Shown here: piece after piece, positions 42,569 through 51,212 of the stretch | Position numbering within the stretch: position 1 is the stretch's first letter | Layout: the number at the start of each line of letters is the position of its first letter | Origin: Thermoleptolyngbya sichuanensis A183 | Lineage (GTDB): Bacteria; Cyanobacteriota; Cyanobacteriia; Elainellales; Elainellaceae | Length of the DNA: 64,000 nt | Direction of reading: 5' to 3' | NCBI RefSeq assembly: GCF_013177315.1 | Contig: NZ_CP053661.1 | Location: 372,001 to 436,000, forward strand | Translations under genes and position numbers: made by a program | Notes under the pieces: generated by a model | The model's database searches: none | What the model was told of the DNA's origin: nothing | The model's input: the letters and a program-made list of their open reading frames with translations, nothing else

Positions 42569-43275
42569 GGCGGGAACAAAAAAGAACTCAGCAGGCAGGT
42601 TTGCGGAGCAGTGAACTGGGGAACCCTTTGGGAACCTTATAGCTAAAGCAGCTAAAGCGCCAATCGATAGCCGATCTCCAAAAGGGCTGGAACGTCATCC
42701 TAGCACCGTTGCCCGTCAGGTTTAAACTGGGCAAACAGGTGTGCAAACAGGCTCTCTTTTTGAGCGGGTTCGGAAAATTCTTTAAAGATAGAGAGGATAG
42801 TAGTAGAGGCTGTGGAAAGTGTGGAAAAAATTGGGGATCACAGGCCGACTCGTGATCAGAATCTGATCTCACCTGTGGAAAACTTGTGGAAAACGCCAGT
42901 CTTTTTCCACAGCATCCTTGAGATTCCCAGACTTTTCCACGATCGAAACCCGCTTTCCACGATCGTTTCAACAGGTTTTCCACAGAAATCCACAGGTTTT
43001 CCACAGGGTGAGGGTGGTAAGTTTTTTCCTTTCTTTAGAATCCTTTTAAGCACGGTTGGAAAACTTTGAAAAAATTGACCTGCTTCAGGGAAACCTGATT
43101 TTAGAGTATTGGAGGTATTCCAAGCCGGATACTAGTGGCATAAGGGTGTAAGCATTAGGGGTAGGTGTTGTCCGCTGGGCTCGACCCGCGATCAGGACTT
43201 GATTTCCCTCGACGCGACTGAACAGAGACGCGACTGAACAGATTTACATGACGACCGCATCCTGGAACCTAAGCC
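42569..43275. other. Putative chromosomal replication origin (oriC)
   Basis: Six exact copies of the cyanobacterial DnaA box TTTTCCACA (either strand) lie within 186 bp: 42820-42828, 42874-42882, 42885-42893, 42903-42911, 42976-42984 and 42997-43005. Near-matches occur at 42811-42819, 42933-42941 and 42953-42961. AT-rich stretches that could unwind flank the cluster (about 42770-42800 and 43020-43115). It lies directly upstream of dnaN, the known position of oriC in some cyanobacteria. Gene orientations diverge from it on both sides. A perfect 16-bp tandem duplication lies at 43211-43242, upstream of the kinase gene. No coding frame here is credible. Confidence 0.85.
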
Positions 43276-45102
43276 GTGTCAGACTTGCCTGAGCCTATTT
43301 CTACGTCTCGGTTGCATCCAGATGCCGACGGACTGTCTGATTTGGGTGCGGCTTCCGATGCCGTGCTGCGGGAGCAGGAGCAGTTTCTCCGCAGTATCTA
43401 CGAGGGTGTGAACTTCTCGGTGTTTGTGTGCGACGTGCGGGAGAATGGCGACCTGTACGTGGCAGGGTGGAACCCCATCAGCGAGATGGATGTGGGCAAG
43501 CGCTCGGCGGATGTGGTTGGCAAGACGCTAGAAGAAGTGTTTGGCCCGGAGCAGGGTGGCGCGATCGCCCAGCGGTTTCGCACCTGCGTTGAACGAGCAG
43601 ATGTATACACCTATGAGGAACTGCGGGTCTTTCAAGGGAAGGAACGCTGGTTTTTGACGACGCTGAATCCGCTGAAGGATTGCAAGGGGCGGGTGTATCG
43701 ACTGGTGGGCACGGCGATGGATATCACCGATCGCCGTTTGGCTGAGGCGGCGCAGCGGGAGAGCGAGGAGCGGTTTCGACTGGTGGCTGAGCGCACGGGC
43801 CAGTTGATTTATGATTGCGATTTTCAGACGGGGCAGATTCTCTGGGCGGGGGCGATCGCCAGCATGACCGGGCACAGCCCCGAAGCGTTTCACCAATTTG
43901 GCTTTGAAGGCTGGAAAGAGCGGGTGCATCCTGAGGATTTGCCGGATGTGATGTCGCGGCTAGAGCGATCGCTGCAACTGCGGCTGCCCTATCAGGTGGA
44001 GGAATATCGCTTTCGCAAAGCAGACGGCAGCTATATCTACGTGCAGGACAGCGGCGCGTTTGTGGAAAACGAGGCGGGCGAGGTCTATCGCATGGTGGGC
44101 ACCATTAGCGATATCACCGAGCGCAAGCAGGCCCAGGTGAAACTGCAACAGTCGGAAACCGAACTGCGGCAAAAGACGCAGGATTTGCAAGAAACGCTGA
44201 TCGAGCTACAGCGCACCCAGAGCCAGATGATTCAAAACGAAAAAATGTCGAGTCTGGGGCAGCTCGTGGCGGGGGTGGCGCATGAAATCAACAACCCGGT
44301 GAACTTTATCTATGGCAACCTCACCTACGCCAGCCAATACATCCGGGAACTGCTAGACATTATCCATCTCTATCAGCAACACTATCCCGAACCACATTCC
44401 ACGATCCAGGAACGTGCAGAAAAGGTGGATCTGGATTTTCTGATGCAGGATTTGCCGAAGCTGCTGGCCTCGATGAAGGTGGGGGCGGATCGCATTCAAA
44501 AGATTGTCGCGTCTCTGCGGACGTTTTCCCGCATGGACGAAGCCGAGATGAAGGTGGTGGACTTGCATGAGGGGATTGATAGTACGCTGATGATTTTGCA
44601 GCATCGGCTGAAGCCGCGCCCTGTGCCAGGAACCAAGGGGGAAGAGTGTGTGGCGATCGCCATTGAAAAAGACTATGGCGACCTGCCAGAAATTGAGTGC
44701 TACGCGGGTCAGATCAATCAGGTCTTTATGAACCTGCTGAGCAACGCGATGGATGCCCTGGAAGAAGAACTGGAGCGGCGACCGGGGTTTGAGCCGAAAA
44801 TTTTGATTCGGACGCAGCGGGTGGGCGCAGATCGGGTGTGTGTGGCGATCGCCGACAATGGCCCCGGCATTCCGCCAGCCGTTCAGCAGCGGCTATTTGA
44901 CCCGTTTTTTACCACAAAGCCCGTCGGTAAAGGAACGGGGCTGGGGCTGGCGATCAGCTATCAGGTGGTGGTCGAAAAGCATGGCGGCGATCTGCGCTGC
45001 CTCTCTGCCCCCGGCGAGGGCACCACGTTTGAAATTGAGATTCCCCTCGTTTCGGGGCAAACTCCAGAGTCTACCCAAAATTCGGCCCCCCCGGTAAACT
45101 AG
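43276..45102 (+). CDS. PAS-PAS sensor histidine kinase
   Basis: A 608-residue soluble kinase with a GTG start at 43276. Two PAS/PAC units lie at about residues 35-155 (ending VGTAMDITDRR) and 160-285 (ending VGTISDITERKQA). A coiled coil (285-325) follows, then HisKA with H336 (GVAHEINNPVNF) and an HATPase domain with NLLSNAMDALEE, IADNGPGIPP, FDPFFTTKPVGKGTGLGL. There is no receiver or membrane segment, so it senses a cytosolic signal or a PAS-bound cofactor. No response regulator is adjacent. It is the first gene to the right of oriC. Confidence 0.92.
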   Translation: MSDLPEPISTSRLHPDADGLSDLGAASDAVLREQEQFLRSIYEGVNFSVFVCDVRENGDLYVAGWNPISEMDVGKRSADVVGKTLEEVFGPEQGGAIAQRFRTCVERADVYTYEELRVFQGKERWFLTTLNPLKDCKGRVYRLVGTAMDITDRRLAEAAQRESEERFRLVAERTGQLIYDCDFQTGQILWAGAIASMTGHSPEAFHQFGFEGWKERVHPEDLPDVMSRLERSLQLRLPYQVEEYRFRKADGSYIYVQDSGAFVENEAGEVYRMVGTISDITERKQAQVKLQQSETELRQKTQDLQETLIELQRTQSQMIQNEKMSSLGQLVAGVAHEINNPVNFIYGNLTYASQYIRELLDIIHLYQQHYPEPHSTIQERAEKVDLDFLMQDLPKLLASMKVGADRIQKIVASLRTFSRMDEAEMKVVDLHEGIDSTLMILQHRLKPRPVPGTKGEECVAIAIEKDYGDLPEIECYAGQINQVFMNLLSNAMDALEEELERRPGFEPKILIRTQRVGADRVCVAIADNGPGIPPAVQQRLFDPFFTTKPVGKGTGLGLAISYQVVVEKHGGDLRCLSAPGEGTTFEIEIPLVSGQTPESTQNSAPPVN

Positions 45103-45152
45103 GGAAGGGAAATATTACGTCTTGCTTAACGTAGAGCTTAATCGCGAGTTTT

Positions 45153-45479
45153 ATGCTGATGACTGCCTCTTTCGCACCGATGGCGATGGCTGCTGCGCCC
45201 ACGATCGCCCCCGATAAGACAAGTCAGACAGTCCGCAAACCCTACCCAAATTACAAAGTCATTGTGCTAAACGACGACTTCAATACGTTCCAGCATGTGG
45301 CCGAATGCCTGATGAAGTACATTCCGGGCATGTCGGGCGATCGCGCTTGGGATTTGACCAATCAGGTTCACTATGAAGGGCAGGCTACGGTCTGGGTGGG
45401 CCCGCAAGAGCAAGCCGAACTCTATCACCAGCAGCTTCGCCGCGAAGGGCTGACGATGGCTCCCCTGGAAGCCGTGTAG
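45153..45479 (+). CDS. clpS: ATP-dependent Clp protease adaptor ClpS
   Basis: A 108-residue adaptor that delivers N-degron substrates to ClpC/ClpP in the cytosol. The core begins at KPYPNYKVIVLNDDFNTFQH (about residues 29-48), whose NDD segment binds the substrate N-terminus. MKYIPGMSGDRAWDLTNQVHYEGQA follows. The YHQQLRREGLTMAPLE ending looks like the cyanobacterial ClpS2-type variant rather than the E. coli-like ClpS1. A hydrophobic N-terminal stretch (MLMTASFAPMAMAAAP) is probably a flexible extension. An 11-bp triplicated repeat starts 6 bp after the stop. Confidence 0.9.
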   Translation: MLMTASFAPMAMAAAPTIAPDKTSQTVRKPYPNYKVIVLNDDFNTFQHVAECLMKYIPGMSGDRAWDLTNQVHYEGQATVWVGPQEQAELYHQQLRREGLTMAPLEAV

Positions 45480-46026
45480 GTGGTGGGATGCCTGTGGAAT
45501 GCCTGTGGAATGCCCGTAAGACGACGGGTGAGTGCCGGGATACCCGGCCCCGGCTGGTTGCTCCTTCTGCAATAAACCTGTAACTCCATAGAGGGTGTTT
45601 GAAAAGGTATCGACTGTAATGTTAGGCACTCAGAGATCCCCCCTTAGCCCCCCTTTTCAAGCGGGGAACCGCCTTAAAGTGCCCCTTTTTAAGGGGGGTT
45701 TAGGGGGATGTTGCACGCTTTGCTACAAACAGTAGGACTTTTCAAACATCCTCTTAGGGCAATTCCCTAGAGCAATTCCTCAGGGCAATTCCTCAGCGTG
45801 GCCACCGTCTTCCCCTAAAATGCTATTCGGGGAGCGGGTGTTGGGTCAATGCATCCTGTAATCCGCTTTCATGCAGGGAAAGAGTAAACGTGAGAACCGA
45901 AAGCAAGCCTGTTAACCTGTATTAGGCTGGCTCTCCGTTCTGGTTTCTATTTCGTTAGCAAGGTGGGGCGATCGCCCTACCCTCTGACCCCTGCAACAAC
46001 TGAACCCTTGCGCTGGAGAAAGAACA
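45480..46026. other. Repeat-rich intergenic region after clpS
   Basis: It contains an 11-bp triplet repeat (45485-45517, GGAATGCCTGT), REP-like copy C (45635-45709) and a 13-bp triplet repeat (45755-45793, CAGGGCAATTCCT). A HIP1 site lies near 45968, about 60 bp before the pyrophosphatase start. No gene was recognised. Confidence 0.8.
45635..45709. repeat. REP-like palindromic element, copy C
   Basis: Begins GATCCCCCCTTAGCCCCCC and ends AAGGGGGGTTTAGGGGGAT: the same double-hairpin architecture as copy A. Confidence 0.85.
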
Positions 46027-46536
46027 GTGGATTTATCGCGTATTCCCCCTCAGCCAAAGCCCGGCCTGATCAACGTGCTGATCGAGATTCCGGCGGGCAG
46101 CAAAAACAAGTACGAGTTTGACAAAGATCTGAACGCCTTCGCGCTGGATCGGGTGCTGTACGCCTCGGTGCATTATCCCTATGACTATGGCTTTGTGCCC
46201 AACACGCTGGCGGATGATGGCGACCCGCTCGACGGCATGGTGATTATGGATCAGCCCACTTTTCCCGGTTGCGTAATTGCGGCGCGGCCGATTGGGATGC
46301 TGGAAATGGTGGATGGGGGCGATCGCGACGAGAAGATCCTCTGTGTGCCCGACAAAGATCCCCGCTACGCAGGGGTCAAGTCCCTGGCAGACCTAGCTCC
46401 CCACCGCCTAGACGAAATCGCCGAGTTCTTCCGCACCTACAAGAACCTGGAGAAAAAGGTGACGGAAATTTTGGGCTGGAAGGATGTTGATCAGGTGTTG
46501 CCGCTGGTGGAACAGTGCGTCGCAGCTTATAAGTAG
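46027..46536 (+). CDS. ppa: Inorganic pyrophosphatase (family I)
   Basis: Hydrolyses pyrophosphate to phosphate, driving biosynthesis in the cytosol. It is 169 residues with a GTG start at 46027 and GGAG upstream. Active-site blocks are present: [26 protein letters not shown] and the metal-binding DGDPLDGMV; the later VPDKDPRY segment is also normal. A 12-bp repeat of four units (46543-46590) begins just after the stop, and a likely terminator hairpin follows at 46637-46668. Confidence 0.95.
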   Translation: MDLSRIPPQPKPGLINVLIEIPAGSKNKYEFDKDLNAFALDRVLYASVHYPYDYGFVPNTLADDGDPLDGMVIMDQPTFPGCVIAARPIGMLEMVDGGDRDEKILCVPDKDPRYAGVKSLADLAPHRLDEIAEFFRTYKNLEKKVTEILGWKDVDQVLPLVEQCVAAYK

Positions 46537-46542
46537 CCTGAA

Positions 46543-46590
46543 GACGATTCACTAGACGATTCACTAAATGACCCACTAGACGACTCATTG
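46543..46590. repeat. 12-bp tandem repeat, four units, after ppa
   Basis: Units GACGATTCACTA (46543 and 46555), AATGACCCACTA (46567) and GACGACTCATTG (46579) begin 7 bp past the stop codon. Confidence 0.9.
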
Positions 46591-46636
46591 AGGGATAGTC
46601 CGGGGCGATCGCCCTTGTGCGCCAATCTCATGCAGC

Positions 46637-46668
46637 AACCCGTTTGGAGTTCATACTCTGGGCGGGTT
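46637..46668 (+). terminator. Probable rho-independent terminator of ppa
   Basis: AACCCGTTTGGAGT (46637-46650) pairs with ACTCTGGGCGGGTT (46655-46668) through a TCAT loop. In RNA all 14 positions pair, four as G-U. Only a short T run follows (TTTT including the stem end). Confidence 0.55.
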
Positions 46669-46715
46669 TTGCCTGTGGGGGGGCACCCACGCTGAACCCG
46701 GTTTGCAACGCCTGA

Positions 46716-46744
46716 TTGCGTCAATCATCTGCAAGTGTTATAAT
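46716..46744 (+). promoter_or_regulatory. Sigma70-type promoter for the solute-binding protein gene
   Basis: -35 TTGCGT (46716-46721), a 17-bp spacer and -10 TATAAT (46739-46744), about 50 bp before the ATG at 46794. Confidence 0.65.
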
Positions 46745-46793
46745 CTGTTCCCCAAGACTGAACCCTTGCCCCCACCTAAATATACTTATACTC

Positions 46794-47930
46794 ATGACCT
46801 CCAACCGCTTTTCCCGCACCACACGCCGCCGCTTTTTGCAATTTTCTGCTGCTGCCGTTTCGGGTGTGGCTCTGAGCAACTGCGGCCGCAGCCCGTCGGA
46901 GTCTGGTGCAGCGCCCGGAGCCGCACCAGACTCCGACAGCAGCCCCGCCACCACGGCCGCTGGTTCGCTGTACCTCTACACCTGGGCAGACTATTCTAGC
47001 CCCGCGCTCTACCAGCGGTTTCAGGAGAAAACGGGTATTGAGGTGATTGCCGATGTGTATGACGGCAACGAAGTCATGCTGGCCAAGATGCAGGCAGGCG
47101 GCGGCAACCAGTACAGCATTCTGTATCCGTCGGACTATATGGTGCGGCAGATGATCGAGTTGGAGATGCTGACCAAGATTGATCAGTCGCGGTTGCCGGG
47201 GCTGGCAAACTTGCGCGATCGCTGGCAAGACCCGCTCTACGATTCCAAAAACGCGCACAGCGTCCCCGTTAGTTGGGGCACGACCGGATTGATCTACAAC
47301 AGTAACGTACTCAATCCGGGCCCCGAAGATTGGGACTATCTCTGGGAAAATAAGGATAAGCTAGCCCGCAAGATGACGCTGCTCGATGACCCCCGCGAAA
47401 CGATGGGCGCAGTGCTGAAGTCTCTGGGGCATTCCTACAATTCCACCAATCCCGCTGAGCTACAGGAAGCCTACCAAAAGCTGCGGGAGCTAAAGCCTGC
47501 GGTGCGGGCGTTCGAGTCCTTTGGGTGGGAAGATCGGCTGATCGCGGGCGATCTGGTGCTGTGCATGACCTACTCGATTTTGGGCAATGCGCTGCCCGCA
47601 GAACATCCCGAACTGAAATACGTGATTCCCAAGAGCGGCACCTCAGTTTGGACTGATACGATGGTGATTCCTACGACTGCGCCGAATGTGGACGCGGCCT
47701 ACGAGTGGATGAACTTCATGCTCGACCCCGAAACGGCTGCTTTTGCATCCAGCGAACTGAAGTTTGCCACGCCCAACCAAAAGGCGTTTGACCTGCTGCC
47801 TGCGGAACTTCGGTCTAATACGAACTTGTACCCTGACGATGCGATGATGGCCACGTTTGAGGGCATTAAGGATTTGGGTGCAGACAATGAGCAGTATGAC
47901 AAGCTGTGGACTCAGTTGAAAGCAGGTTAG
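46794..47930 (+). CDS. Extracellular solute-binding lipoprotein, PotD-like (polyamine type)
   Basis: The ATG at 46794 gives 378 residues. The N-terminus has a twin-arginine segment (TRRRFLQFSAAAV) ending in a lipobox (ALSNC), so it is predicted to be a Tat-exported lipoprotein. The mature domain begins LYLYTWADYSSPALYQRF, the usual start of spermidine/putrescine-binding proteins. It continues with VSWGTTGLIYNSN and YEWMNFMLDPE. The substrate is probably a polyamine or related cation. The permease and ATPase genes are not in the window, so it is an orphan here. A strong promoter precedes it and a perfect hairpin terminator follows. Confidence 0.88.
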   Translation: MTSNRFSRTTRRRFLQFSAAAVSGVALSNCGRSPSESGAAPGAAPDSDSSPATTAAGSLYLYTWADYSSPALYQRFQEKTGIEVIADVYDGNEVMLAKMQAGGGNQYSILYPSDYMVRQMIELEMLTKIDQSRLPGLANLRDRWQDPLYDSKNAHSVPVSWGTTGLIYNSNVLNPGPEDWDYLWENKDKLARKMTLLDDPRETMGAVLKSLGHSYNSTNPAELQEAYQKLRELKPAVRAFESFGWEDRLIAGDLVLCMTYSILGNALPAEHPELKYVIPKSGTSVWTDTMVIPTTAPNVDAAYEWMNFMLDPETAAFASSELKFATPNQKAFDLLPAELRSNTNLYPDDAMMATFEGIKDLGADNEQYDKLWTQLKAG

Positions 47931-47936
47931 GGTTCA

Positions 47937-47978
47937 GTTCAGGCTTTGGGTGCAATATGACGTGCCCAAAGCCTGAAC
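47937..47978. terminator. Terminator between convergent genes
   Basis: GTTCAGGCTTTGGG (47937-47950) and CCCAAAGCCTGAAC (47965-47978) form a perfect 14-bp stem with a 14-nt loop, followed by a T-rich stretch. It lies 6 bp after the solute-binding gene and faces the convergent gene ending at 47996, so it may serve both. Confidence 0.8.
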
Positions 47979-47995
47979 CTTTCTCCTGAATTTTT

Positions 47996-48304
47996 CTATA
48001 GCCGATAGCGCTCTTCCAGCCAGACGCGCACTTCGGCTTCCGAGGCAAAGGTGGCGGAGCGGTTGCTGGTGGGATCGTAGACATGCCAGACGATGTTGCC
48101 AGCGCGATCGCCCGTTTGCCAGACGCGGGGTTCGGGTTCGCTGCCAAAGCGGTTGAGGACTGCTTCGATGCGCTTGCTCAGGGCCTGCATTTTCTGCAAC
48201 CGGGTCTTTGTGGTGAGGCGTTCCAGGCTATCGAGGCTGCTGAGGCTGTCGATATTAATCAGATCCAGGCAGGGCTGATTCAAGGATTCGGATGGGCTAC
48301 GCAT
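47996..48304 (-). CDS. Small cytosolic protein of unknown function
   Basis: A 102-residue protein with an ATG at 48304. The N-terminal half is helical (KTRLQKMQALSKRIEAVLNR). The C-terminal half is a small beta domain (RVWQTGDRAGNIVWHVYDPTSNRSATFASE) ending VRVWLEERYRL. No family was recognised. It is divergent from the LysR gene, and the 263-bp region between them has two ATTCATGRAT palindromes, so it may be the regulator's target. Confidence 0.6.
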   Translation of the reverse strand: MRSPSESLNQPCLDLINIDSLSSLDSLERLTTKTRLQKMQALSKRIEAVLNRFGSEPEPRVWQTGDRAGNIVWHVYDPTSNRSATFASEAEVRVWLEERYRL

Positions 48305-48410
48305 GGCGGATTCTCCAAGGGGGATAGTGGGTTGGGAAGGGTTCTCTAGATAGCGAATGCTCCCACTCTAGGCAGCGCGACTTGGAGAATCAAAAGTTTA
48401 TATGAATCCA

Positions 48411-48433
48411 ATTCATGAATGAAATTCATGGAT
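48411..48433. promoter_or_regulatory. Paired ATTCATGRAT palindromes, candidate LysR operator
   Basis: ATTCATGAAT (48411-48420) is a perfect palindrome and ATTCATGGAT (48424-48433) a near copy; their centres are 13 bp apart. They lie between the LysR gene and the divergent small gene, the usual location for LysR control. Confidence 0.5.
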
Positions 48434-48567
48434 GAATGGAGGCAGAGCGGATAATCTGAGAGGGTCAGGAGATAGGTGACAGCGGCTTAGGAATTGCTCG
48501 TCCTGGCCGATTCAAACTCGTCCCAATCTGCACTTCACTCCATTACCCACTCACGCAGGCAATTGCC

Positions 48568-49557
48568 ATGAACCAGGACAATATCAAGCTTTCGCAACTG
48601 CGGGCGCTGGTAGCCGTGGCAGAATCGGGCAACTTTGGCGAAGCGGGGCTGCAACTGGGCGTGTCGCAGTCGGCGGTGAGCCATGCGATCGCCACTTTGG
48701 AGTCTGAATTGGGCGTGATCTTGTTCACGCGGGGGCGGCGCGGGGCGCATCTAACACCCGTGGGCGATCGCATCTTGGGCCATGCCCGCCAAATGCTGCA
48801 CCTGCTGGAGGTGATGGATAAGGAAGCCAACCTGGCGAAGGGACTCCAGGGCGGTCAGGTGCGGGTGGCCTCGTTTCGCAGCGCGGCAACGCACCTGCTG
48901 CCCGACATCATCGCCGAGTTTCGCCAGGACTATCCCGGCATCACCGTCAGCATTGAGGAATTTCGCGGAGCCGCCGAGATTGAGCAAAGCCTGCGCGAGG
49001 GGCGCGTTGATATTGCCCTGTTTTGCTGGGGCGCGTCGGTGGAAGAGTTCGACACCTGGACGCTGTGCCAGGATGAATACGTGGCGCTGCTGCCGCCCGA
49101 TGCCGAGTTGCAGCACCGACCGCTGACCTGGGAGGAACTGACGAGCTTTCCGATGATCATGCCCGTCGATACCGACCACTGCTATTACCTGATTCGTACC
49201 CACCTGGCGGTGCAGAAGGTTCCTATTCAGCCTGCCTACAAGATCAGCGAAGATTCCACCATCGTCAGCATGGTGATGCGGGGGCTGGGCGCGACGATCA
49301 TGGCGCAACTGGCAGCCGAACCGCTGCCGCCGGGAATTCAGGTGTATCCGCTGCCTGTGCCGCTGATGCGCGAATTTCAGGTGGCGGTTCGCAAAGACGC
49401 GCTACATCCGCCTGCGGTCTACGCCTTTTTGGATGCGCTGAGGCGGTCAGCCCCGCCAGAACAGCAGCCAAATTCCGGCGATCGCCACCAGCACCCCCAG
49501 CACCGCCCGGAGACTCACGCGATCGCCCAGCGCAACGGCAATCGGAATCACAAATAG
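48568..49557 (+). CDS. LysR-family transcriptional regulator
   Basis: A 329-residue DNA-binding protein. The N-terminal helix-turn-helix is at about residues 5-64 (LRALVAVAESGNFGEAGLQL and VSQSAVSHAIATLESELGV). The effector domain (about 95-298) shows VRVASFRSAATHLLPDIIAEF and EGRVDIALF. The last 30 or so residues are Gln/His/Arg-rich, lack family character, and are read from the strand opposite the 3' end of the EamA gene (111-bp overlap). They are probably a read-through extension. Targets are unknown. Confidence 0.9.
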   Translation: MNQDNIKLSQLRALVAVAESGNFGEAGLQLGVSQSAVSHAIATLESELGVILFTRGRRGAHLTPVGDRILGHARQMLHLLEVMDKEANLAKGLQGGQVRVASFRSAATHLLPDIIAEFRQDYPGITVSIEEFRGAAEIEQSLREGRVDIALFCWGASVEEFDTWTLCQDEYVALLPPDAELQHRPLTWEELTSFPMIMPVDTDHCYYLIRTHLAVQKVPIQPAYKISEDSTIVSMVMRGLGATIMAQLAAEPLPPGIQVYPLPVPLMREFQVAVRKDALHPPAVYAFLDALRRSAPPEQQPNSGDRHQHPQHRPETHAIAQRNGNRNHK

Positions 49558-50361
49558 CGGGCTGGTGGCCAGCAGCGATTGGGCGACACCTGCTGGCGCG
49601 AACTTTAGGGCGGTTTGCTGGAGCCAAATGCCCAGAAACGTGCTGGCAAAGGCCGTCCCGGCGACGATGCTCAAAAAGCGGGGCGATCGCAACTGACTCA
49701 TCTCCTTGCCCACGCTGCGAAACTGCGCCGGTTTGACCAAGAGCCACAGCAGCACCACCCCCAGCCCCGCCACCAGCCGAATCAGCGTGCCCCACAGCGG
49801 GCTGATGTCGGTGGTCGAAAGCGCCGCCCGCGAGAGGACAGCCCCGCTGGCCTGGCTGAGTGCCGCAATCAGTCCAAAGACCAGGCCGCGTAGGGGGCGA
49901 TCGCGGGGAATTCCTGGGTCGGGCGATCGCTCCACAATCACCCACGCCACGCCGCCCACCGTCAGCCCAATGCCCAGCCACGCCGCCCCGCTCAGCCGCT
50001 CTTGCAAAACCAGCAGCGCTAGCAGCGCCGTCAGCGGGGGAGCCAGCGATTCTAGCAAGAGGCCCCGCCGCGCCCCAAGGCAGTTCAGCGATGCAAAATA
50101 GGCCGTGTCGCCCAGCCCAATGCCGATCGCCCCGCTCAGCCCCAGCAGCCAAATAGCTGACCCGTTTGCCGCTGGCGGCCCCGCCCCCCGCAGCCCCAGC
50201 GTCAGCCCAATCAGCCCAATGGAAATCAGCCCCTTAGACACATTCAGCGCCGTGGGCGAGAGCCGCCGACCGAGTTTTGTGAACGCGATGGAGGCGATCG
50301 CCCAGATCAGGGCCGCCGCCAGCGCCGCCAGTTCTCCCCGAAACGCCGTCAACCCCGTCAC
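49447..50361 (-). CDS. EamA/DMT-superfamily transporter
   Basis: A 304-residue inner-membrane protein with about ten hydrophobic segments in two EamA repeats (about residues 10-140 and 160-300). The start is a GTG at 50361 that overlaps the amidase stop by 4 bp (GTGA), so the two are coupled. Substrate unknown; the family exports metabolites or amino acids. The 3' end overlaps the convergent LysR gene by 111 bp. Confidence 0.88.
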   Translation of the reverse strand: MTGLTAFRGELAALAAALIWAIASIAFTKLGRRLSPTALNVSKGLISIGLIGLTLGLRGAGPPAANGSAIWLLGLSGAIGIGLGDTAYFASLNCLGARRGLLLESLAPPLTALLALLVLQERLSGAAWLGIGLTVGGVAWVIVERSPDPGIPRDRPLRGLVFGLIAALSQASGAVLSRAALSTTDISPLWGTLIRLVAGLGVVLLWLLVKPAQFRSVGKEMSQLRSPRFLSIVAGTAFASTFLGIWLQQTALKFAPAGVAQSLLATSPLFVIPIAVALGDRVSLRAVLGVLVAIAGIWLLFWRG

Positions 50362-51212
50362 CCGGCAAACTGCCCCAGCAGCGCCAGAAACCGCTCCCGG
50401 TCAAAACTGCGCGGGTCGCTGCGGCTGCCAGAGCGATCGACGGCTCGATGGGTGGTGATGCGGTTGGTCGGGATGCCCGTGCGGGCAGTCAGCCAGGCCA
50501 AGGATTGATACTGAGCCGACGTATAGCCGCTGTGTCGCGCTTGGTTACCGCGTCCGTCGCCGGGGGTTTCCAGAGAAATGTGATAGGCGAAGTTATTCAC
50601 CGAGGGCGGAAACTGCGGATTGGTATTCACCGTCTCTCGACCGTTTGGCCCGTCAAACACCGAATTTCCCGCCCCAAAAGCGCGATACTCCGGCGGCACG
50701 ATATACACCACCGTCCCGTTTAGCCGGATCAGGGCGTGATAGCTGCGCTGGTCGGCATCGTTGGGATGGGGCGTGCGGAAGGTGTTGATGGCGCTGCTGG
50801 CCGAGCCAACCGTTTCATGTAGCACGATAATTGGGTCATTGTTGACGGGGCGACCCGCAGCATCCGTCAAAAATCGATAGCCAAAGTTGGTCGGGTGGGG
50901 CGGCGCAATTTCCTGGCGCGGCGTATAGCTGGAAGCCACCTCGCGCATGATGGGATAGGGCACGCGCACGCTGGACAAATCCGCTTTGCCAGGAACCAGA
51001 ACCTGCCGCTGGTCGTTGGGGATGGGGTCGGGCGGCACGGGCAGCGGCACGCGATCGGGCGGAATAGCAGGGTCGGCAGCGGCGGGAACCTCCGGCGCTA
51101 GGGGACGGGGCGCAGGCTCTGGCCGCGAAAACCGGGGAATTGCCGCTGCCCCGTTCATCAGCAAGACCACCAGTAGCGTGGCCACCATTGCCTGCAATAG
51201 CCGTTGTGCCAT
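50358..51212 (-). CDS. N-acetylmuramoyl-L-alanine amidase (Amidase_2)
   Basis: A 284-residue envelope enzyme cleaving the bond between MurNAc and the stem peptide. An N-terminal signal or anchor (about residues 6-24: LQAMVATLLVVLLMNGAAA) precedes a Pro-rich linker (25-65). The catalytic domain (about 115-280) shows IIVLHETVG (zinc His), SYHALIRLNG, YHISLETPG and RITTHRAVDRSGSRSDP, with the His/Asp ligands in place. The ATG is at 51212. It is translationally coupled to the EamA gene downstream. An 11-bp degenerate repeat (about 51228-51271) lies upstream. Confidence 0.88.
   Translation of the reverse strand: MAQRLLQAMVATLLVVLLMNGAAAIPRFSRPEPAPRPLAPEVPAAADPAIPPDRVPLPVPPDPIPNDQRQVLVPGKADLSSVRVPYPIMREVASSYTPRQEIAPPHPTNFGYRFLTDAAGRPVNNDPIIVLHETVGSASSAINTFRTPHPNDADQRSYHALIRLNGTVVYIVPPEYRAFGAGNSVFDGPNGRETVNTNPQFPPSVNNFAYHISLETPGDGRGNQARHSGYTSAQYQSLAWLTARTGIPTNRITTHRAVDRSGSRSDPRSFDRERFLALLGQFAG

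Noticed and set aside
42588-43069. Open frames across the dnaN-upstream region on both strands
   Set aside because: They are rich in codons produced by DnaA boxes (FPQ, VEK), have no conserved pattern, and overlap the origin. Treated as non-coding.
46527-46724. Ser-rich 65-codon open frame on the minus strand after ppa
   Set aside because: It is the translation of the 12-bp tandem repeat plus the terminator hairpin; no start signal.
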